Part shown: positions 11,798 through 23,402 of the stretch, in pieces | Position numbering within the stretch: position 1 is the first letter of the stretch | Layout: each line of letters opens with the position of its first letter | From: Haliotis asinina | Lineage: Eukaryota > Mollusca > Gastropoda > Lepetellida > Haliotidae | Direction: 5' to 3' | NCBI RefSeq assembly: GCF_037392515.1 | Contig: NC_090290.1 | Location: 36,419,253-36,483,252 of the forward strand | Length of the DNA: 64,000 nt | Program-made: the position numbers and the translations under genes | The notes under the pieces: generated by a model | Told to the model about the DNA's origin: nothing | The model's database searches: none | Seen by the model: only the letters and a program-made list of their open reading frames with translations

Positions 11798-12245
11798 TCC
11801 AACTGACAATGGCGCCCACCAAACGCTCTAGTCATACGTTAGCAGACTTTAAGTAACACAACCGGTTCATAGTCGACGCTGTGGTTAAACATACCCCTAA
11901 CGATTAGCGTATGGAACGCACACACGCACTGCACGTTCCTCCTCGATGTGATTAACGGTATACCGTATTATACAGTTAACACCCCTTTTATCATCATCAG
12001 CTGAGGAATTGCATCATCTTATATGTTCATAAAAAATCGGACGATTACACGGGCAACAAGCTCTCAACTATTCCGTCCCTCAAACAAACAACCTCTGTTC
12101 AGCATGTCGACAATACTTTTGATATCACTTGGAGAGGTGAAAACGAGTTCTAATACAATGCTCCATAAATATTGGCCATAGTGTATGCCTCAAGTCACGG
12201 ATTGGGGTCATGTATACAATACAATATTCAGTATGAAAGTTGGTT
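11798..12245. promoter_or_regulatory. Near-identical non-coding island 1, copy A
   Basis: Aligns with 44,282-44,727 with only a handful of mismatches (four in the first ~230 bp by eye), far better than its flanks. Contains a perfect 12-bp palindrome, acggtataccgt, near 11,955 and the short plus-strand ORF at 11809-11856. It lies about 2.5 kb upstream of CNT exon 1. Candidate promoter, enhancer or non-coding exon; the function is inference. Confidence 0.5.
11809..11856 (+). CDS. Conserved 15-codon ORF (speculative)
   Basis: Plus-strand ATG in good context (acaATGG) followed by 14 codons (MAPTKRSSHTLADFK) and TAA; identical in copy B at 44291-44338. It may be a micropeptide, the start of an exon, or chance inside a conserved island. 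No function can be assigned. Confidence 0.2.
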   Translation: MAPTKRSSHTLADFK

Positions 12246-12271
12246 GGTTGGTTGGTTGGTTGGTTGGTTGG
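12235..12271. repeat. (TTGG)n microsatellite, copy A
   Basis: About nine TTGG units next to a family-2 repeat. The copy-B partner is about 44,722-44,754. Confidence 0.9.
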
Positions 12272-12500
12272 TGCTTAACGCCGCGCTCAGCAAGATTATA
12301 TATATATATGGCATCAGTCTGTAAGTAATCGAGTCTGGACCAGAAAATCCAGTGACCAACATTATGAGTATCGATCTACGCAATGGGGATACGTGTCAAC
12401 TTATTGCAAGTCAGGGAGCCTGACCATCCGATCCCGTTAGTCGCCTCTTACGACAAGCATGGGTTGCTGAAGATCAGTTCTAACCCTGATCTTCACGGGT
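12272..12500 (-). repeat. Interspersed repeat, family 2
   Basis: Minus-oriented, nearly complete: 'taacgccgcgctcagcaaga' at the left to 'gatcttcacgggt' at the right. The copy-B partner is truncated (44,755-44,830) where unrelated sequence begins. Confidence 0.88.
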
Positions 12501-13028
12501 TATACAAGCTGGGATGAATGCATATTATTTATGTGGCCCCACATGGTCGGCCCCGACCATCATAAACTACATTTATTCGCCATGTCAGTGGTACAATCAA
12601 TTCTCTCACTTTATTCGTTGGTGGCTCGAATAGTGTGATGGCGTTGTGCAATAACGTATCGAGTTCGTTTTCATAATTTGGAATATTACGGCCATGTTAT
12701 CCCTGCTAGAAAAATAACACGATAATTATTATGATCATAATAATTAACAGAAAATGAATGAAAATGAATCCAATTCATTTCACTGTGAAGCAACCTGACA
12801 CTTGCATAATTAAGTGTCAACTCTGAGTCGTTTAGTGTTATTATGCATTGAAAGCTTTATTTCATATATATACCAGCCGATTAAAGCTAATGTTGAACAT
12901 GATAGCTAAATCTACTCCCACAAATAAGGATCTATTATATGACTTAAAACATACAGAAAGCACTTAAGGTGTTTACGTTTGAAGGTTCTCAATAATCAAT
13001 CAGTTATCCGTGAACGTCCGGATAAGAG
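12501..13028. other. Non-coding upstream DNA, nothing specific seen
   Basis: Includes 'cataataattatgatcataataatt'-like AT-rich self-complementary text near 12,715. No coding signal. Confidence 0.5.
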
Positions 13029-13240
13029 TTGATCTTCATGCTTGTTGTAAGGAATCGGGTGGTCCCTGAATTATATCCCATATTCACTGTACCCCAAGTT
13101 GGGAAGACTGATGTTGATCACCTGATTGTCTGGTCCAGACACGGACCCAGACCCACAACGTGGGTCTACGGTGTGACGAGCGAACGTTTTACCACTGGGC
13201 TACCCTACGGCCCCTCAAGGTGGGCAGGACCTCTTGGTGG
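13029..13240 (-). repeat. Chimeric SINE fragment
   Basis: Combines family-2 text (cctgattgtctggtccagac) with a tRNA-SINE head (gacgagcgaacgttttaccactgggctaccc). Copy B lacks it. Confidence 0.6.
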
Positions 13241-14879
13241 TAGAATGTAGGAACCACAAAACCTGCTATTCCACATTTCCACGGAATGATTATACATTGA
13301 TGACGCAGAAATGATTAGCCCTGAATTCGGATTAATACAATTTGTCTTCCGTTAACAGACTTTAACAAGGTTCGGAGTTTATCTAATATGAGGCAAAAAA
13401 CATTCAATTCGTGTGGCTTAAACTGCAAGCAATTGCCACACACAAAGAAGCCAGACTTCAGAGGTTTGACTCTCAGTCATCAGATATTGTTTTCATGCCG
13501 GAGTATTTTTAATCATTACTCGCTTAATACCTACATGTATTAGATATCTCTAAGGACCTTAGAATGGTGGTCTACCTTCACATTATTGCTGATCTATGGC
13601 CTGTTTTATTATCATGCATTGTCCAAATAGAATGTTATTAGTTTACATAACTTCACATGCAGTTTTTATTCGTATGATAGTTTAGTTATTTTAATGTCAA
13701 TATATTATTCTAGTCACGATATGGTTGAATCATTGTCAATGTCACTCACTCACTCCGAGGGCCGAGTCAGCCAGACCGACAGCTTCTACATGGGTCATCT
13801 CCGACTATTGTGATGCATTCAATTTCATATAAAGTCAAATCAGACGTCACGTGATATTTTCGAATAAACCTTTAGTGCCTGTGTAATGAGTATGAAGTCA
13901 TTTTGCGGTTAGTAGAAAGTCAGATAACCGGAACGAATCTCGTTCACATCACTCTCAGCCGCAGGGTTATTTATTTAAGCCACTCAACCAGGAGAGAGAG
14001 ATATACTCGATCATTGGTGCGAGAGTGTTGGAATCGACAATATATCATCTCCACTGCTTCTCTGTTGAGTGTTGATTGTATGATTGTATGACACAGATGC
14101 TTCTACATGACACAGGTAAACATGTATCAGCAACAATTTGCAGTTAGACTGACTATGTTGAATGATTACGCCGACCGCACAAACATCAGCAACAATTAGG
14201 ACACCAGTGATGGATTTCATATTTCATACGCCTAGAATGAACAGCAAAATGAACACAACCCTGTTTTTTATCGTTTTTAAATAGACGGCATAAACGATCG
14301 AGTATCGATCCCGAAACATAGACGTAATGACGTTGTTGTTTGGGTTTTTTTTGTTTTGTTTTTGATTTTTTTTTGTTTGGTTTGGTTTGATTCTTTTTTT
14401 TTTTGCTTTGTTTGTTTGTTTGTATCATCCACATAAGTAAACCCATTTTACCTATTTCTGATGACTCGTTCGGCACTCTCTGTTGTCGACAAAGGTTATA
14501 GGCTTTTGGCAAAGTTTATTGTGCTTGTCTGAATGACCGAGTACATTTATAACCCTCTGAAAGGACCTGCCCTGGGGCAATGCCTTCTTGACCCACTTAA
14601 CAATGAATGTACAACATTCTGCATTGGTGCAAGGAGTCATGCTCATAGGATCCCCTTATCCCCGACCTGCGCCCTCCGAGGATTGTTTTCACGTTTCTCT
14701 ATTCACTGAACTTCTTAAATATCCTCGTTTGTGTAAGGTAACTTTTTTGTCGTACATGTTAGGATTGTCCTTACTAAGTCATGCCTGACCACAACCAGCC
14801 GTGACGGACTGTACTAGGATTATGTGGGTCAGAATGACAAGTGAGGCCGCTTGACACCATAGAGTAAACAAAATACCTG
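13241..14879. other. Duplicated non-coding DNA, no gene seen
   Basis: 13.6-14.25 kb aligns with about 45.75-46.45 kb of copy B. A T/G-rich run (14,335-14,420) is specific to copy A. No kept reading frame. Confidence 0.6.
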
Positions 14880-15475
14880 AATACGACCCTGTCATTGCTT
14901 GTGGTTTGTTACCTAAATACCACCCTGTCGTTTTCTGAATGTTGTTACCTAAATACCACCCTGTCATTGTCTGAATGTTGTTACCTAAATACCACCCTGT
15001 CATTGTATGAATGCTGCTACCTAAATACCACCCTGTCATGGCTTGAGTTTTTTCTTAATCTGAATACCACCCTGTCATGGGTTGAGGGTTTTTTAAAAAA
15101 TTTGAATACTACCCTGTCATTGTCTGGAGGCTGTTACCTGAATACCACTCTGTCATTGGCTGAGGGTTGTTACCTGAATACCTCACTGTCAGTGGCTGAG
15201 GCTTGGTACCTGAATACCACCCTGACATTGGCCGAAGGTTGTAACATGAGTACCACCCTGTCATTGTAGGGAGGTCGTTGCCTGAATACCACTCTGTCAT
15301 TGTCTGAATGCTGTTACATAAATACCACTCTGTCGTGGCTTTGGTTCTTTTAATCTGAATACCACCCTGTCATTGTCTGAATGCTGTTACCTAAATATCA
15401 CTCTGTCATGGCTTGAGTTCTTTTAATGTGAATACCACCCTGTCATTGTCTGAATGCTGTTACCTGAATACTGTA
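14880..15475. repeat. 36-bp minisatellite, copy A
   Basis: About 16 units around 'gttacctgaataccaccctg' plus 'tcattgtctgaatgct'. As 36 is a multiple of three, long frames stay open on both strands (YLNTTLSLAEGC / MTGWYSGN), which is why it looks coding. Copy B array at 46,469-46,860. Confidence 0.95.
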
Positions 15476-16289
15476 ATTGAGATAGGAGAACAGCTCCATT
15501 GCTCGCAAGTGAGAAGAACACATGATCACTGAAAAATGTGCATTGATAGACAGAATCGGTTCTTTGAAAGTGAGGTTCTCAAGGTCTAGACTTCTTGACA
15601 TAGAAATACATCACTGTAATAGATAGATGTCGGACATTACTTTGCACTGTTCTATTATTCTTAGAGTGGAACTGTCAGGTCAGCGGCTGGCCATTTATTG
15701 CCATTTATTGCCAGAGAAAATACATGCATGAGCAGGAGCCAGTATCAATGTGACCCAATTCGGACTTACAGTTATGTGAATGTGATTCTTAATGTCTCTT
15801 TGTTGTCAGCATGGGAACCTGAACAAGAGGACCTGACTTGACACTGGACACACATAAGTCAAAGGCTGTCTTTATAATGAATACACGGGATATGTACTGG
15901 TACATACTGCGATACCCTCAACTTGTTAACCGTATTTGATAGCGAGACCGATTCACATACTGACGATGCTTGGAATAGTTCCCTCAACTTTGCTCCGGGT
16001 GGAGACTTCTCGTGAATATGGAAAGGGATTGAAATATTTGTGATCATTCTCGAGCTGATGCTCTGTCACTGATAGAACTGAGGCCACGCGTGCCCTGCTC
16101 TTTCAAGATACTCTGATGCACGTTTGGATCTTTTGACATACAAAGATTAAAACTTATGAAACGCATTTAGCTTATAACATGTCATAACAAATCTTAAGTT
16201 GAAAACTGTAATGGGGGGCATAAAATATTCTCAATATTAATTAGTTGTAAACAGAAAGGCAGAGTGTGCCTTTAGTAACTTTAGAAGCT

Positions 16290-16500
16290 GTCGTTAAAAC
16301 GACAGTAATATCACCAAACACTGAAAGAGTACAATTGCAGATCAACTATTAATGTCTTGTATACAGTGTCAGGTATAAGAGACAGTGATGTGTCCAAGAT
16401 TACCTAGTGTAAGTATAGAAAGAGCTGGTTCGTCCTCTAGGCAACGTTCTCCTAAGGTTGTTCACAACTGTAGCTACATAACGCACTGACGCTTTGACAT
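16290..16500. promoter_or_regulatory. Identical non-coding island 2, copy A
   Basis: By eye about 205 bp from 'cgacagtaatatcacc' to 'cgctttgacatg' match copy B (47,767-47,970) without a mismatch, while DNA on both sides is full of indels. It starts at a small hairpin, ctgtcgttaaaacgacag (16,287-16,304). About 7 kb upstream of CNT exon 1. Possible regulatory element, non-coding exon or gene-conversion tract. Confidence 0.5.
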
Positions 16501-17360
16501 GCTTCGATAAAAATAGACCATTTCACCTGAATACACAAGTGTTGTCAGTTTGTGTCGTTGATGGGCCGTAGTGAAAAAACTCATGGGACGTGATGAAACG
16601 GAAATATGTTAGTGAGATCCGTATAGAACTAAGTACAGTTGATTCTCTCCAGTCATTCATGGGTTCGCCTGTTGTGTGAGTTGGGTCAAGTACAATTCGA
16701 GATAGATAGTGACCCCAGATTCACACCCCCGACGGACACCATCGAATATGCCTTGACCTACACCTATCACCTATACAACACCCCTCTGCGTCTTGGGAGA
16801 ACTCCCAACACGACTCGCCCCCAAGGGAGTGGGGGTGGCGGGTGGGTGGGAGGGGGTTTAATTTAGGAGAATGCTGAAGTATTTCTTAGTCTATAATTTC
16901 TTTTAGTAAACATTCGACAAATGCAGTCGTTGCCTATTCGTATTTTCTTACTTCATGTACGTCAAACTGCTTCTCGAAACTACCCAATAAACAATTACGA
17001 ACAAGTAAGAAACACTCATTAACACACAGCCACGTTTAGATGAATACCTCAATACCTGTCAAATATCCTCTCTATTGTTCACTTGAGCAGGTCATGTCTT
17101 TCAAATAAAAACATTTTAACACGAGCACATGGTACAGCCTTGTAGAACTTTGAACTGAATGGTTGCAATATCACGGTGTGCAAGAAATAAAATAAATCGT
17201 TCGGATCGCAGTAATGCCCCTCAAACCTGTTTACAAAGGCGAGGCCAGTACCCTCTTGACATTACTCTGGGCATGATAAACATACGCAGGTGAGCACTTT
17301 TACATCTTAGTGGGTCAAGTGTACTAAAGTGACATTTACATAAATTCTACTTTCCTTACC

Positions 17361-17580
17361 TGTGTTGATTGCGTCTTAAATACCCGCGGTTACTGCTTTT
17401 GTAGATGATATTCACGCCACTGTCGTGCACACGTATCCAGAATTGCAGGTCCTGCCTGTTCCAGGTTTGTTTGTGTGAATGTCCCGTTTCGACGCCACGG
17501 TCGGAAGTGAGTAATCTCAACGCGTCTTTCCAGCCTATGCCGGATGTTTGGAGGAGTGATCTGTGACGTCTCAATGCTTC
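17361..17580 (-). other. Possible 5' exon, copy A only (speculative)
   Basis: On the minus strand the block ends in AACACAG|gtaagg, a textbook donor, with 'gggtatttaag' shortly before it. Copy B lacks this ~0.5-kb block. It could be an untranslated first exon of CNT-A or chance. Confidence 0.2.
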
Positions 17581-18220
17581 TGCGTACTTAAAACATTATG
17601 AACGTGTTATTCAGGTGTCGGTCACAGTATATCACTATAACAGCTTAATTAGCTTAATTAACCCCGAGAACAAAGGCATGTAATTTAGGTAAGTTGCTGT
17701 TGGTAGAGTGCGTTTTAGTAAACGTTTAATCCTTATAGGGACAAAGATTTAAAGAACTGTCCCGGACTGCCTGTTGCTGTTGTTTTCGTATTTTCTCAGA
17801 CTAAATGACAGACTAAATTTTTCAATTGATTTAGACTTCTTGGACGAATAAGAAAAAAACATATGTCAAAAGTATACCGCCGGGTAACCAGACAAAACCC
17901 CACCAACTCCCCAGAAAGTTCATCGTAGAACAAAATTCCCACGCATAAAAAAACCGGTACTGTTTTGACCATGGACTTTTCTACCGAACACCAGTTGAAT
18001 CACGAAGTATGTTAAAATAAAACATAACACAAATGCATGTTTACAGATATTATTCACGGACAACAATAAATCATTTTTATTTGCTTTATTAATGGAAGTA
18101 TACGAGGATTGCTTTAAACTATTGATACAGAATTCAAAATCCAATTATTTTATGTTATTGCTACCCTTTTCCACTAAGAACCAAGTGAGTTAACCTATGA
18201 TTCATCAGCCTGAACCTCTC
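17581..18220. other. Non-coding DNA, partly duplicated
   Basis: From about 17,820 it aligns with copy B from 49,733 ('gggtaaccagacaaaa' shared). No coding signal. Confidence 0.6.
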
Positions 18221-18221
18221 T

Positions 18222-18311
<90 letters not shown>
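18222..18311. repeat. (C)n(CT)n(CA)n compound microsatellite, copy A
   Basis: A C run, then about 14 CT and 27 CA units. Partner at 50,051-50,140. Confidence 0.97.
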
Positions 18312-18314
<3 letters not shown>

Positions 18315-18989
18315 TTTACCCAAATCGCTCTGTGTATGTATTGTAAGGGTTTCAGATTTCACAAAAATTTCTATGTACTCGCCGATGTTCCCTCGAGGTA
18401 GACTCGCAACTGGTTGTATGTGTAATGCAAGAACGTGACAGGACCCACGTTTGTCCCGGTCAGATCTGTGATGTGGCACTGATTCAGATGCAGGCACCCA
18501 TTTTAATAATGTATGTACATAAACAACGCAATACGAATTTTAAAAACGATTTTGAGTTTAACATAGGTTATATTTTGAGATTACACTTTCCCCAAATAGT
18601 ACAGGTCCTAGTAGCTTTGGCCACAGACTTTGAGTACGCGTCTGAAAGGCGTGTATCGGCGAAAGCTGTTAATACACAATGCCATTCATAAACTTGTCAA
18701 ATACATATTTTGCCATTGAGCAACCCTTGCAAATAAGAGACATTACGATTTAAGATCGTGAACGGAATATTTGTGGTTCGAGTGTCATCCCCATGAAAAT
18801 GATGGAGAAAGGTTCGAGTAGTTACAGAGTGTGATCAAATCTCGACTGGCAGTATCAATATTCATATTATCAACCACTGTTTTCCTGATCCAGATTCGAT
18901 TATTAGAATAACAAACCTTCAAAAGATCCCCAACCAAGCACCTGACCATATGTACACATAGCGTTACAGTTGTCAACACGCGGGGCTTT

Positions 18990-19240
18990 TGTACATGTTT
19001 ATATCATGTTTATGTTTCCAAACAAGACGGGTGCAACATCGATGTAGTATCACTGTAATATCAGATATGACATCTCGCCTATTAAACACGACATGCATCT
19101 GTTCCAAACCTAGAACAGGTTCCCTGATTTATTGTTGGTATCGACAAAACTCGCACTTGACGTCACTCAGCCATGCAGTCTATTCAATTGTCAAGGTCAC
19201 CTGTGCAGGCAGGTAACATGTTCACATGGATAGCTATAAT
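18990..19240. promoter_or_regulatory. Conserved non-coding island 3, copy A
   Basis: Strongly matches 50,560-50,810. Contains a full CRE palindrome TGACGTCA (19,158-19,165) followed by 'ctcagc', and 'tcaaggtcacc' with a nuclear-receptor half-site (AAGGTCA) about 30 bp on. Regulatory role is inference. Confidence 0.4.
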
Positions 19241-19631
19241 TGTTGCTTTATACGTAAAAGTTCTTGAGATACTTATGGATGGAGAACTTCATGCATGACA
19301 GAACCGCTTTTCGATAGGTAGTACTAAAAGGAAACACTTAGGCGACATCAACCAAACCGTGAAACCCTCGAAGCTGGAATTCGGAAAGTAACAACGTTGT
19401 GTAGCTGCTTGTTGTGGTCGACATGAATACATTATTGAAAGAGACGTCGCTTTAAAACAAATCCGACCCTTGAAGGTTCGCGGTAGAACAGACCTTCAGC
19501 AATTTATGCTTGAGAACCCGTAGGGCAGCCATCACACGGTCGTGTGTGTTTGTTCGACGACTCTAAGACGTCACTTACAATATCGACGTACACTCTCGAA
19601 GTAGCATCCTTCCTAGCGACGAATACATCGG

Positions 19632-20102
19632 TAACATTAATAACACCACAAACACAATCACTTACAGAAAGTTTTAATGATAAACAGGCATAAAACTAGA
19701 TATGAAACATATGAACATCGCTTTCCATGTTGTGTGACCAAGGGCATTGTACTTCTATACTATCCCTCTAGATCTTGACTTCAAATGCATGTCCATTTGT
19801 GTATATGGAACATGGGAAGATCAGCACAACATATAATATAACCAACACTAGCACTAGCTGTGAATACCACGATAACATTGATAAGACGACAAGCACAGAC
19901 ACGATCACTTACAGAAAGTTTTAATTAAAAGAAAAACAGGCATACAACTAGATGTGAAACATATGAACATCACGTTAAATGTTGTGTGACCAAGGGCATT
20001 GTGCTGTTACCATATCCCTCTAAATCTTGACTTCAAATGCATGTCCATTTGTGTATATGGAACATGGGAAGGTCAGCACAACATTTAATATAACCAACAC
20101 TG
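19632..20102. repeat. Two tandem ~240-bp units
   Basis: Both units contain 'cagaaagttttaatga/aaa', 'gtgtgaccaagggcattgt' and 'tgtccatttgtgtatatgga'. They lie just left of the duplication breakpoint. Confidence 0.88.
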
Positions 20103-20417
20103 AATAGATGGGAATAATACATTTGAGCAAATTTTCTGGAACATTTATCTTTTAAATGGTGTGATTAATGCTATTTAAATGAAATAAAAATGACTGTCAA
20201 TGAATATTTTCCTGATAATTGTTACTTAAGATAAAGAATAATATTTTCAAATATCAAGTAATATGGATTTTGATTCAACATCGAGATAGAGTAGCATTAA
20301 TGTAACGTGTTCTGACGTACAATGATGTCTAGTGATAATGAACACACATTTCATCTGTCTAAAGAGGATTTGCAGAAACAGGCTATTCAAAGAATGATGA
20401 CTCTTTCATTTACAACG
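20103..20417. other. AT-rich non-coding DNA
   Basis: No motif or frame of note. Confidence 0.5.
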
Positions 20418-20690
20418 CGTGAAGGTCCCGGGGTAGAATAGGCCTTCAGCAACCCATGCTTGCCATAAAAGGCGACTATGCTTGTCGTAAGAGGCGACTA
20501 ACGGGATCGGGTGGTCAGGCTTGCTGACTTGGTTGACACATGTCATCGGTTCCCAAGTGCGCAGATCAATGCTCATGTTGTTGATCACTGGGTTGTCTGG
20601 TCCAGACTCGATTATTTACAGACCGCCGCCATATAACTGCAATATTTCTGAGTGCGGCATAAAACTAAACTCACTTACTCACGCACTCAC
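20418..20690 (+). repeat. Interspersed repeat, family 2 (near full length)
   Basis: Runs from 'gtgaaggtcccggggtagaa' through 'aggcgactaacgggatcggg', 'tggtccagactcgattattt' and 'agaccgccgccatataactg' to 'gcggcataaaactaaactca'. A good reference copy for the family. Confidence 0.92.
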
Positions 20691-21396
20691 TTTCATTTAC
20701 ATTCAACCAACTCCATTTTTCAAGAATTGAGATTTGAGAAATTTGATAGCAATGTGTAAAATGAAAACAAGCAGCTTCATTTATACTCCTTCAAGCAGCA
20801 CACAGAGCCTAAATGGCTAGGCACTGCCCCAGTCAACCAATATCCAATATTCTAATGTATGCGTTTGGCAGAGCACTTTGATTGAACATGCTGTGTAATT
20901 TGTATCGAACTCTTAACAAATAGTTGGTCTTATGAAGTAGTAATAATAAACCTAAAATCATAGTATACTAGTAATACTGTCTTCGAATTGCCAGAGATAA
21001 TTTAAAGTATGCTTCCGATGCGGACGATATGGCAAAGTATAAGAACTGCGTACAGCACGTTTGACCGATGAGGTGCTACAATGCATACAAGGTGGAATGT
21101 AATAAAAGAAAAGTATGAGGTCCCTGTCATGTGTTTAGTACCAGTATTACGGAACATCATACAGCAGTTCCATACTAGATAAAATACATTTTAAACACAG
21201 CCTTTTGTTCAAAGCTGAAGAACAGAATGTTTAAACATAGAAAACTTATTTTAAACTTTTTTTTTTTAAATCTGAGTAGATGTTCTGTGAGTCGTATCAA
21301 AATATAAAGGTAAAGTATGTATTGAGGTTTTCCCAAAACATATTCCTCAGGTAGTATTATATTTATCACATATAATTTATCCTATACCGACCCGCG
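20691..21396. other. Non-coding DNA downstream of CNT-B
   Basis: AT-rich. A T-run at about 21,258-21,267. No coding support. Confidence 0.5.
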
Positions 21397-21585
21397 AAGA
21401 AGCGGATAAAACTGATCTTCGATAACCCATGTTTGTCGTAAGAGGCGACTAACGGGATCTGGTGATACAGTTGACTTGGTTGACACACGTCATTGCGTAG
21501 ATCGCTACTCATACTGTTGACTACTGGATTGACTGGTCCAGATTCGTTTATTTACAGACCACCGCCAAATACCTAAACTATTGCT
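21397..21585 (+). repeat. Interspersed repeat, family 2, truncated
   Basis: 'taagaggcgactaacgggat' to 'tttacagaccaccgcc'; tail decayed. Confidence 0.8.
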
Positions 21586-22041
21586 AAGTGTGCCTGAGGT
21601 CACTATCCTATACCATCCTATGAATTCAAAAGACATCGTTCATTCCGGGTACCGAAATACACCCATTAACTTTCGTCTCTTTCGAAATTTTAGTTTCTGT
21701 GCAAAATTCTCAAATGCTGTTTGTTTACAGCTCGGTGTGTTGCGGTACTACCTATCAAATTTAATTTCGCCAATCCTGAGCTTGTAGTTATGGCGGTTGT
21801 CTTTCAAGTTCATATGTTATTTTCCAAACAATATGATCTACATTTGTATTTTCAGAACTTTAGGATATCCTCCTATTTTGGAAAACACTAAACATATTAG
21901 CGAACCACATTACACTGATTATCGATATGTATTATGCATCATTCCTGCCTTAGTTCATATGTGTTGAGTATGTCGTATATGTATATCTCGACAGTTGCTT
22001 GGGTTGACAAAGTCACCATTATATAGCTCCCCACTGATGGC

Positions 22042-22064
22042 TCAAAATTCTTTGAAAAACAAAC
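22042..22064 (-). CDS. SLC28A3-like: CNT-B exon 11 (C-terminus and stop)
   Basis: Acceptor ctcttttcag at 22065-22067; the exon completes a Gly codon and adds LFFKEF before TGA, so the protein ends ...ACIAGLFFKEF, like other CNTs (ACIAGL[FI]). The 3' UTR continues left of 22042. The nearest poly(A)-signal variant seen is ATTAAA on the minus strand at 21760-21765; this is weak evidence. Confidence 0.85.
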
Positions 22065-22316
22065 CTGAAAAGAGAAACAATATGTATATTAGAAGAAAGA
22101 ATAATATACATGTCTCATTCATTGTATTTCTTCGAATTTCTACACGTATTACGTAAGGTAGATTATATCGAACAGTCGTCCGCATATCAAACTGAGGGTC
22201 AAGCACTGAATTCCGATCAAGGCTAACATCACCTCTAACAGGGACAGTAACTGAAACTGAAAGCTACCTAGATGGAATTGAAATACTTCAGTGCGATCTT
22301 ATTCTGAAATTTATTA

Positions 22317-22500
22317 GGGGCGGTGGGGTAGCCTAGAGGATAAAACGTTCGTTCGCCCCACCGAAGACCAGGATTCGATTACCAATATGTGTACAATGTG
22401 TGAAGCCGTTTCTGGTGTCCCCAGCCCCCCAGCCCCACCCCCATTGTTATTGCTGGAATATTGCTACAAGTGGCGTAAAACCTCACTCACTGACTCACAA
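22317..22500 (+). repeat. tRNA-derived SINE
   Basis: Head 'ggggtagcctagaggataaa' (A-box-like), 'ggattcgattacc' (B-box-like), core 'tgctggaatattgctacaag', tail 'gcgtaaaacctcactcactg'. In CNT-B intron 10, antisense to the gene. Confidence 0.88.
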
Positions 22501-22522
22501 AAATTGAAACATATTTTCTTAC

Positions 22523-22703
22523 CAGCTATACATGCTGTGAAAAAGCATGCAATGTTTCCTGCAATCATTGCCCGGAGGACTATTGACGAAAGATCTTTCT
22601 TCCGAGACGGAGCGAGCGCCGACAATGCACCAAGGAGGATGCCCATCGACCCGACGTTTGAAAATCCACATAATGCATACGTCGATATGACCTCAGAGCG
22701 TTC
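22523..22703 (-). CDS. SLC28A3-like: CNT-B exon 10
   Basis: 181 nt. Acceptor tacattccag, donor ATAGCTG|gtaaga, phase 0 in and 1 out. Encodes ERSEVISTYALCGFSNVGSM, GILLGALSALAPSRKKDLSS and IVLRAMIAGNIACFFTACIA, closely following 'RSE.I.TYALCGF.N.GS.GI..G.L....PSRK.D'. The Asn and Ser of GFSNVGS are substrate-site positions in the family. Confidence 0.95.
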
Positions 22704-22792
22704 CTGGAATGTAAGACACAAAACAGTGTGCATTGGATAGCATGCGTGAACCGACAGGTGTACAGCAACAACAATCATTTACACAGTACCCG

Positions 22793-23075
22793 TGAAGATC
22801 AGGGTGAGAAATGACCTTCAGTTACCAATGCTTGTCGTACAGTCCGCTAACAGGATCGGGTGCTCAAGCTTGCTAACGTGGTTGACACACGTCATCGTAT
22901 TTCAGTTCCATAGATCAATGCTCATGCTTTCGACCACTAGATTGTCTGACAAGACACAAGTATTTACAGACCACCGCCATGTAGGATACGATTAGGACAG
23001 GAAATATAGATAGCGCACATATCCACGCAACCAGTTCATGCTCAAGGCGCCTATAGCCGCAATATTACTGAATGC
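22793..23075 (+). repeat. Interspersed repeat, family 2, interrupted
   Basis: Head and middle to 'ttacagaccaccgccatgta' (about 22,985), about 60 bp of other text, then the tail 'gcaatattactgaatgcggc'. In CNT-B intron 9. Confidence 0.8.
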
Positions 23076-23402
23076 GGCGTAAAACATAAGTCGCTAATAG
23101 CGTTGTCTCAGGTGTGGGTTTGGTAGAAACGATTTTTTCAAACATTAGAATATAATATTGGCCGAAAGAAATCATGCCCCATGAGAACAACGTTTTTCTA
23201 GTTTTAAAGATATATGCTAGCTGGTGCTACGTATTTTGCTATATCGCGTTTTCTCAGTTTTGTTGACAGGGATTTACATATCAGATGTATGTATTTTGAA
23301 TTTAGAAATAGTGTTAGTCACGATATGGCTGAAATATTGCCGAAGTGATTTTAAATCTAACTCACTACCTCACTACTATGCAACACTGAAACAAATACTA
23401 AC

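Larger units (their letters stand above)
1..19510. repeat. Segmental tandem duplication, copy A
   Basis: This stretch aligns in the same order and orientation with about 31,170-51,010. Shared landmarks include the CNT exons, the long intron-1 minisatellite, the 36-bp minisatellite, a (GGAT)n block and a (CT)n(CA)n block. The offset drifts from about 30.6 to 32.5 kb because each copy has its own indels. Homology ends on the right inside a SINE fragment near 19,480-19,510. The left end is outside the window. The block carries CNT gene A exons 1-5 and about 10 kb of upstream DNA. Both copies being direct repeats with an 11-kb non-repeated middle (19.5-31.1 kb) fits a 31-kb tandem unit whose left third is out of view. 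Confidence 0.93.

Noticed and set aside
14779..15300. Long frames on both strands (YLNTTLSL..., MTGWYLGN...) as a repeat protein
   Set aside because: They are the 36-bp minisatellite read in frame; a unit divisible by three stays open on both strands. Copy B shows different unit numbers and no start or splice context.
22387..22740. 117-residue plus-strand protein
   Set aside because: Half is a SINE and half is the complement of CNT-B exon 10.
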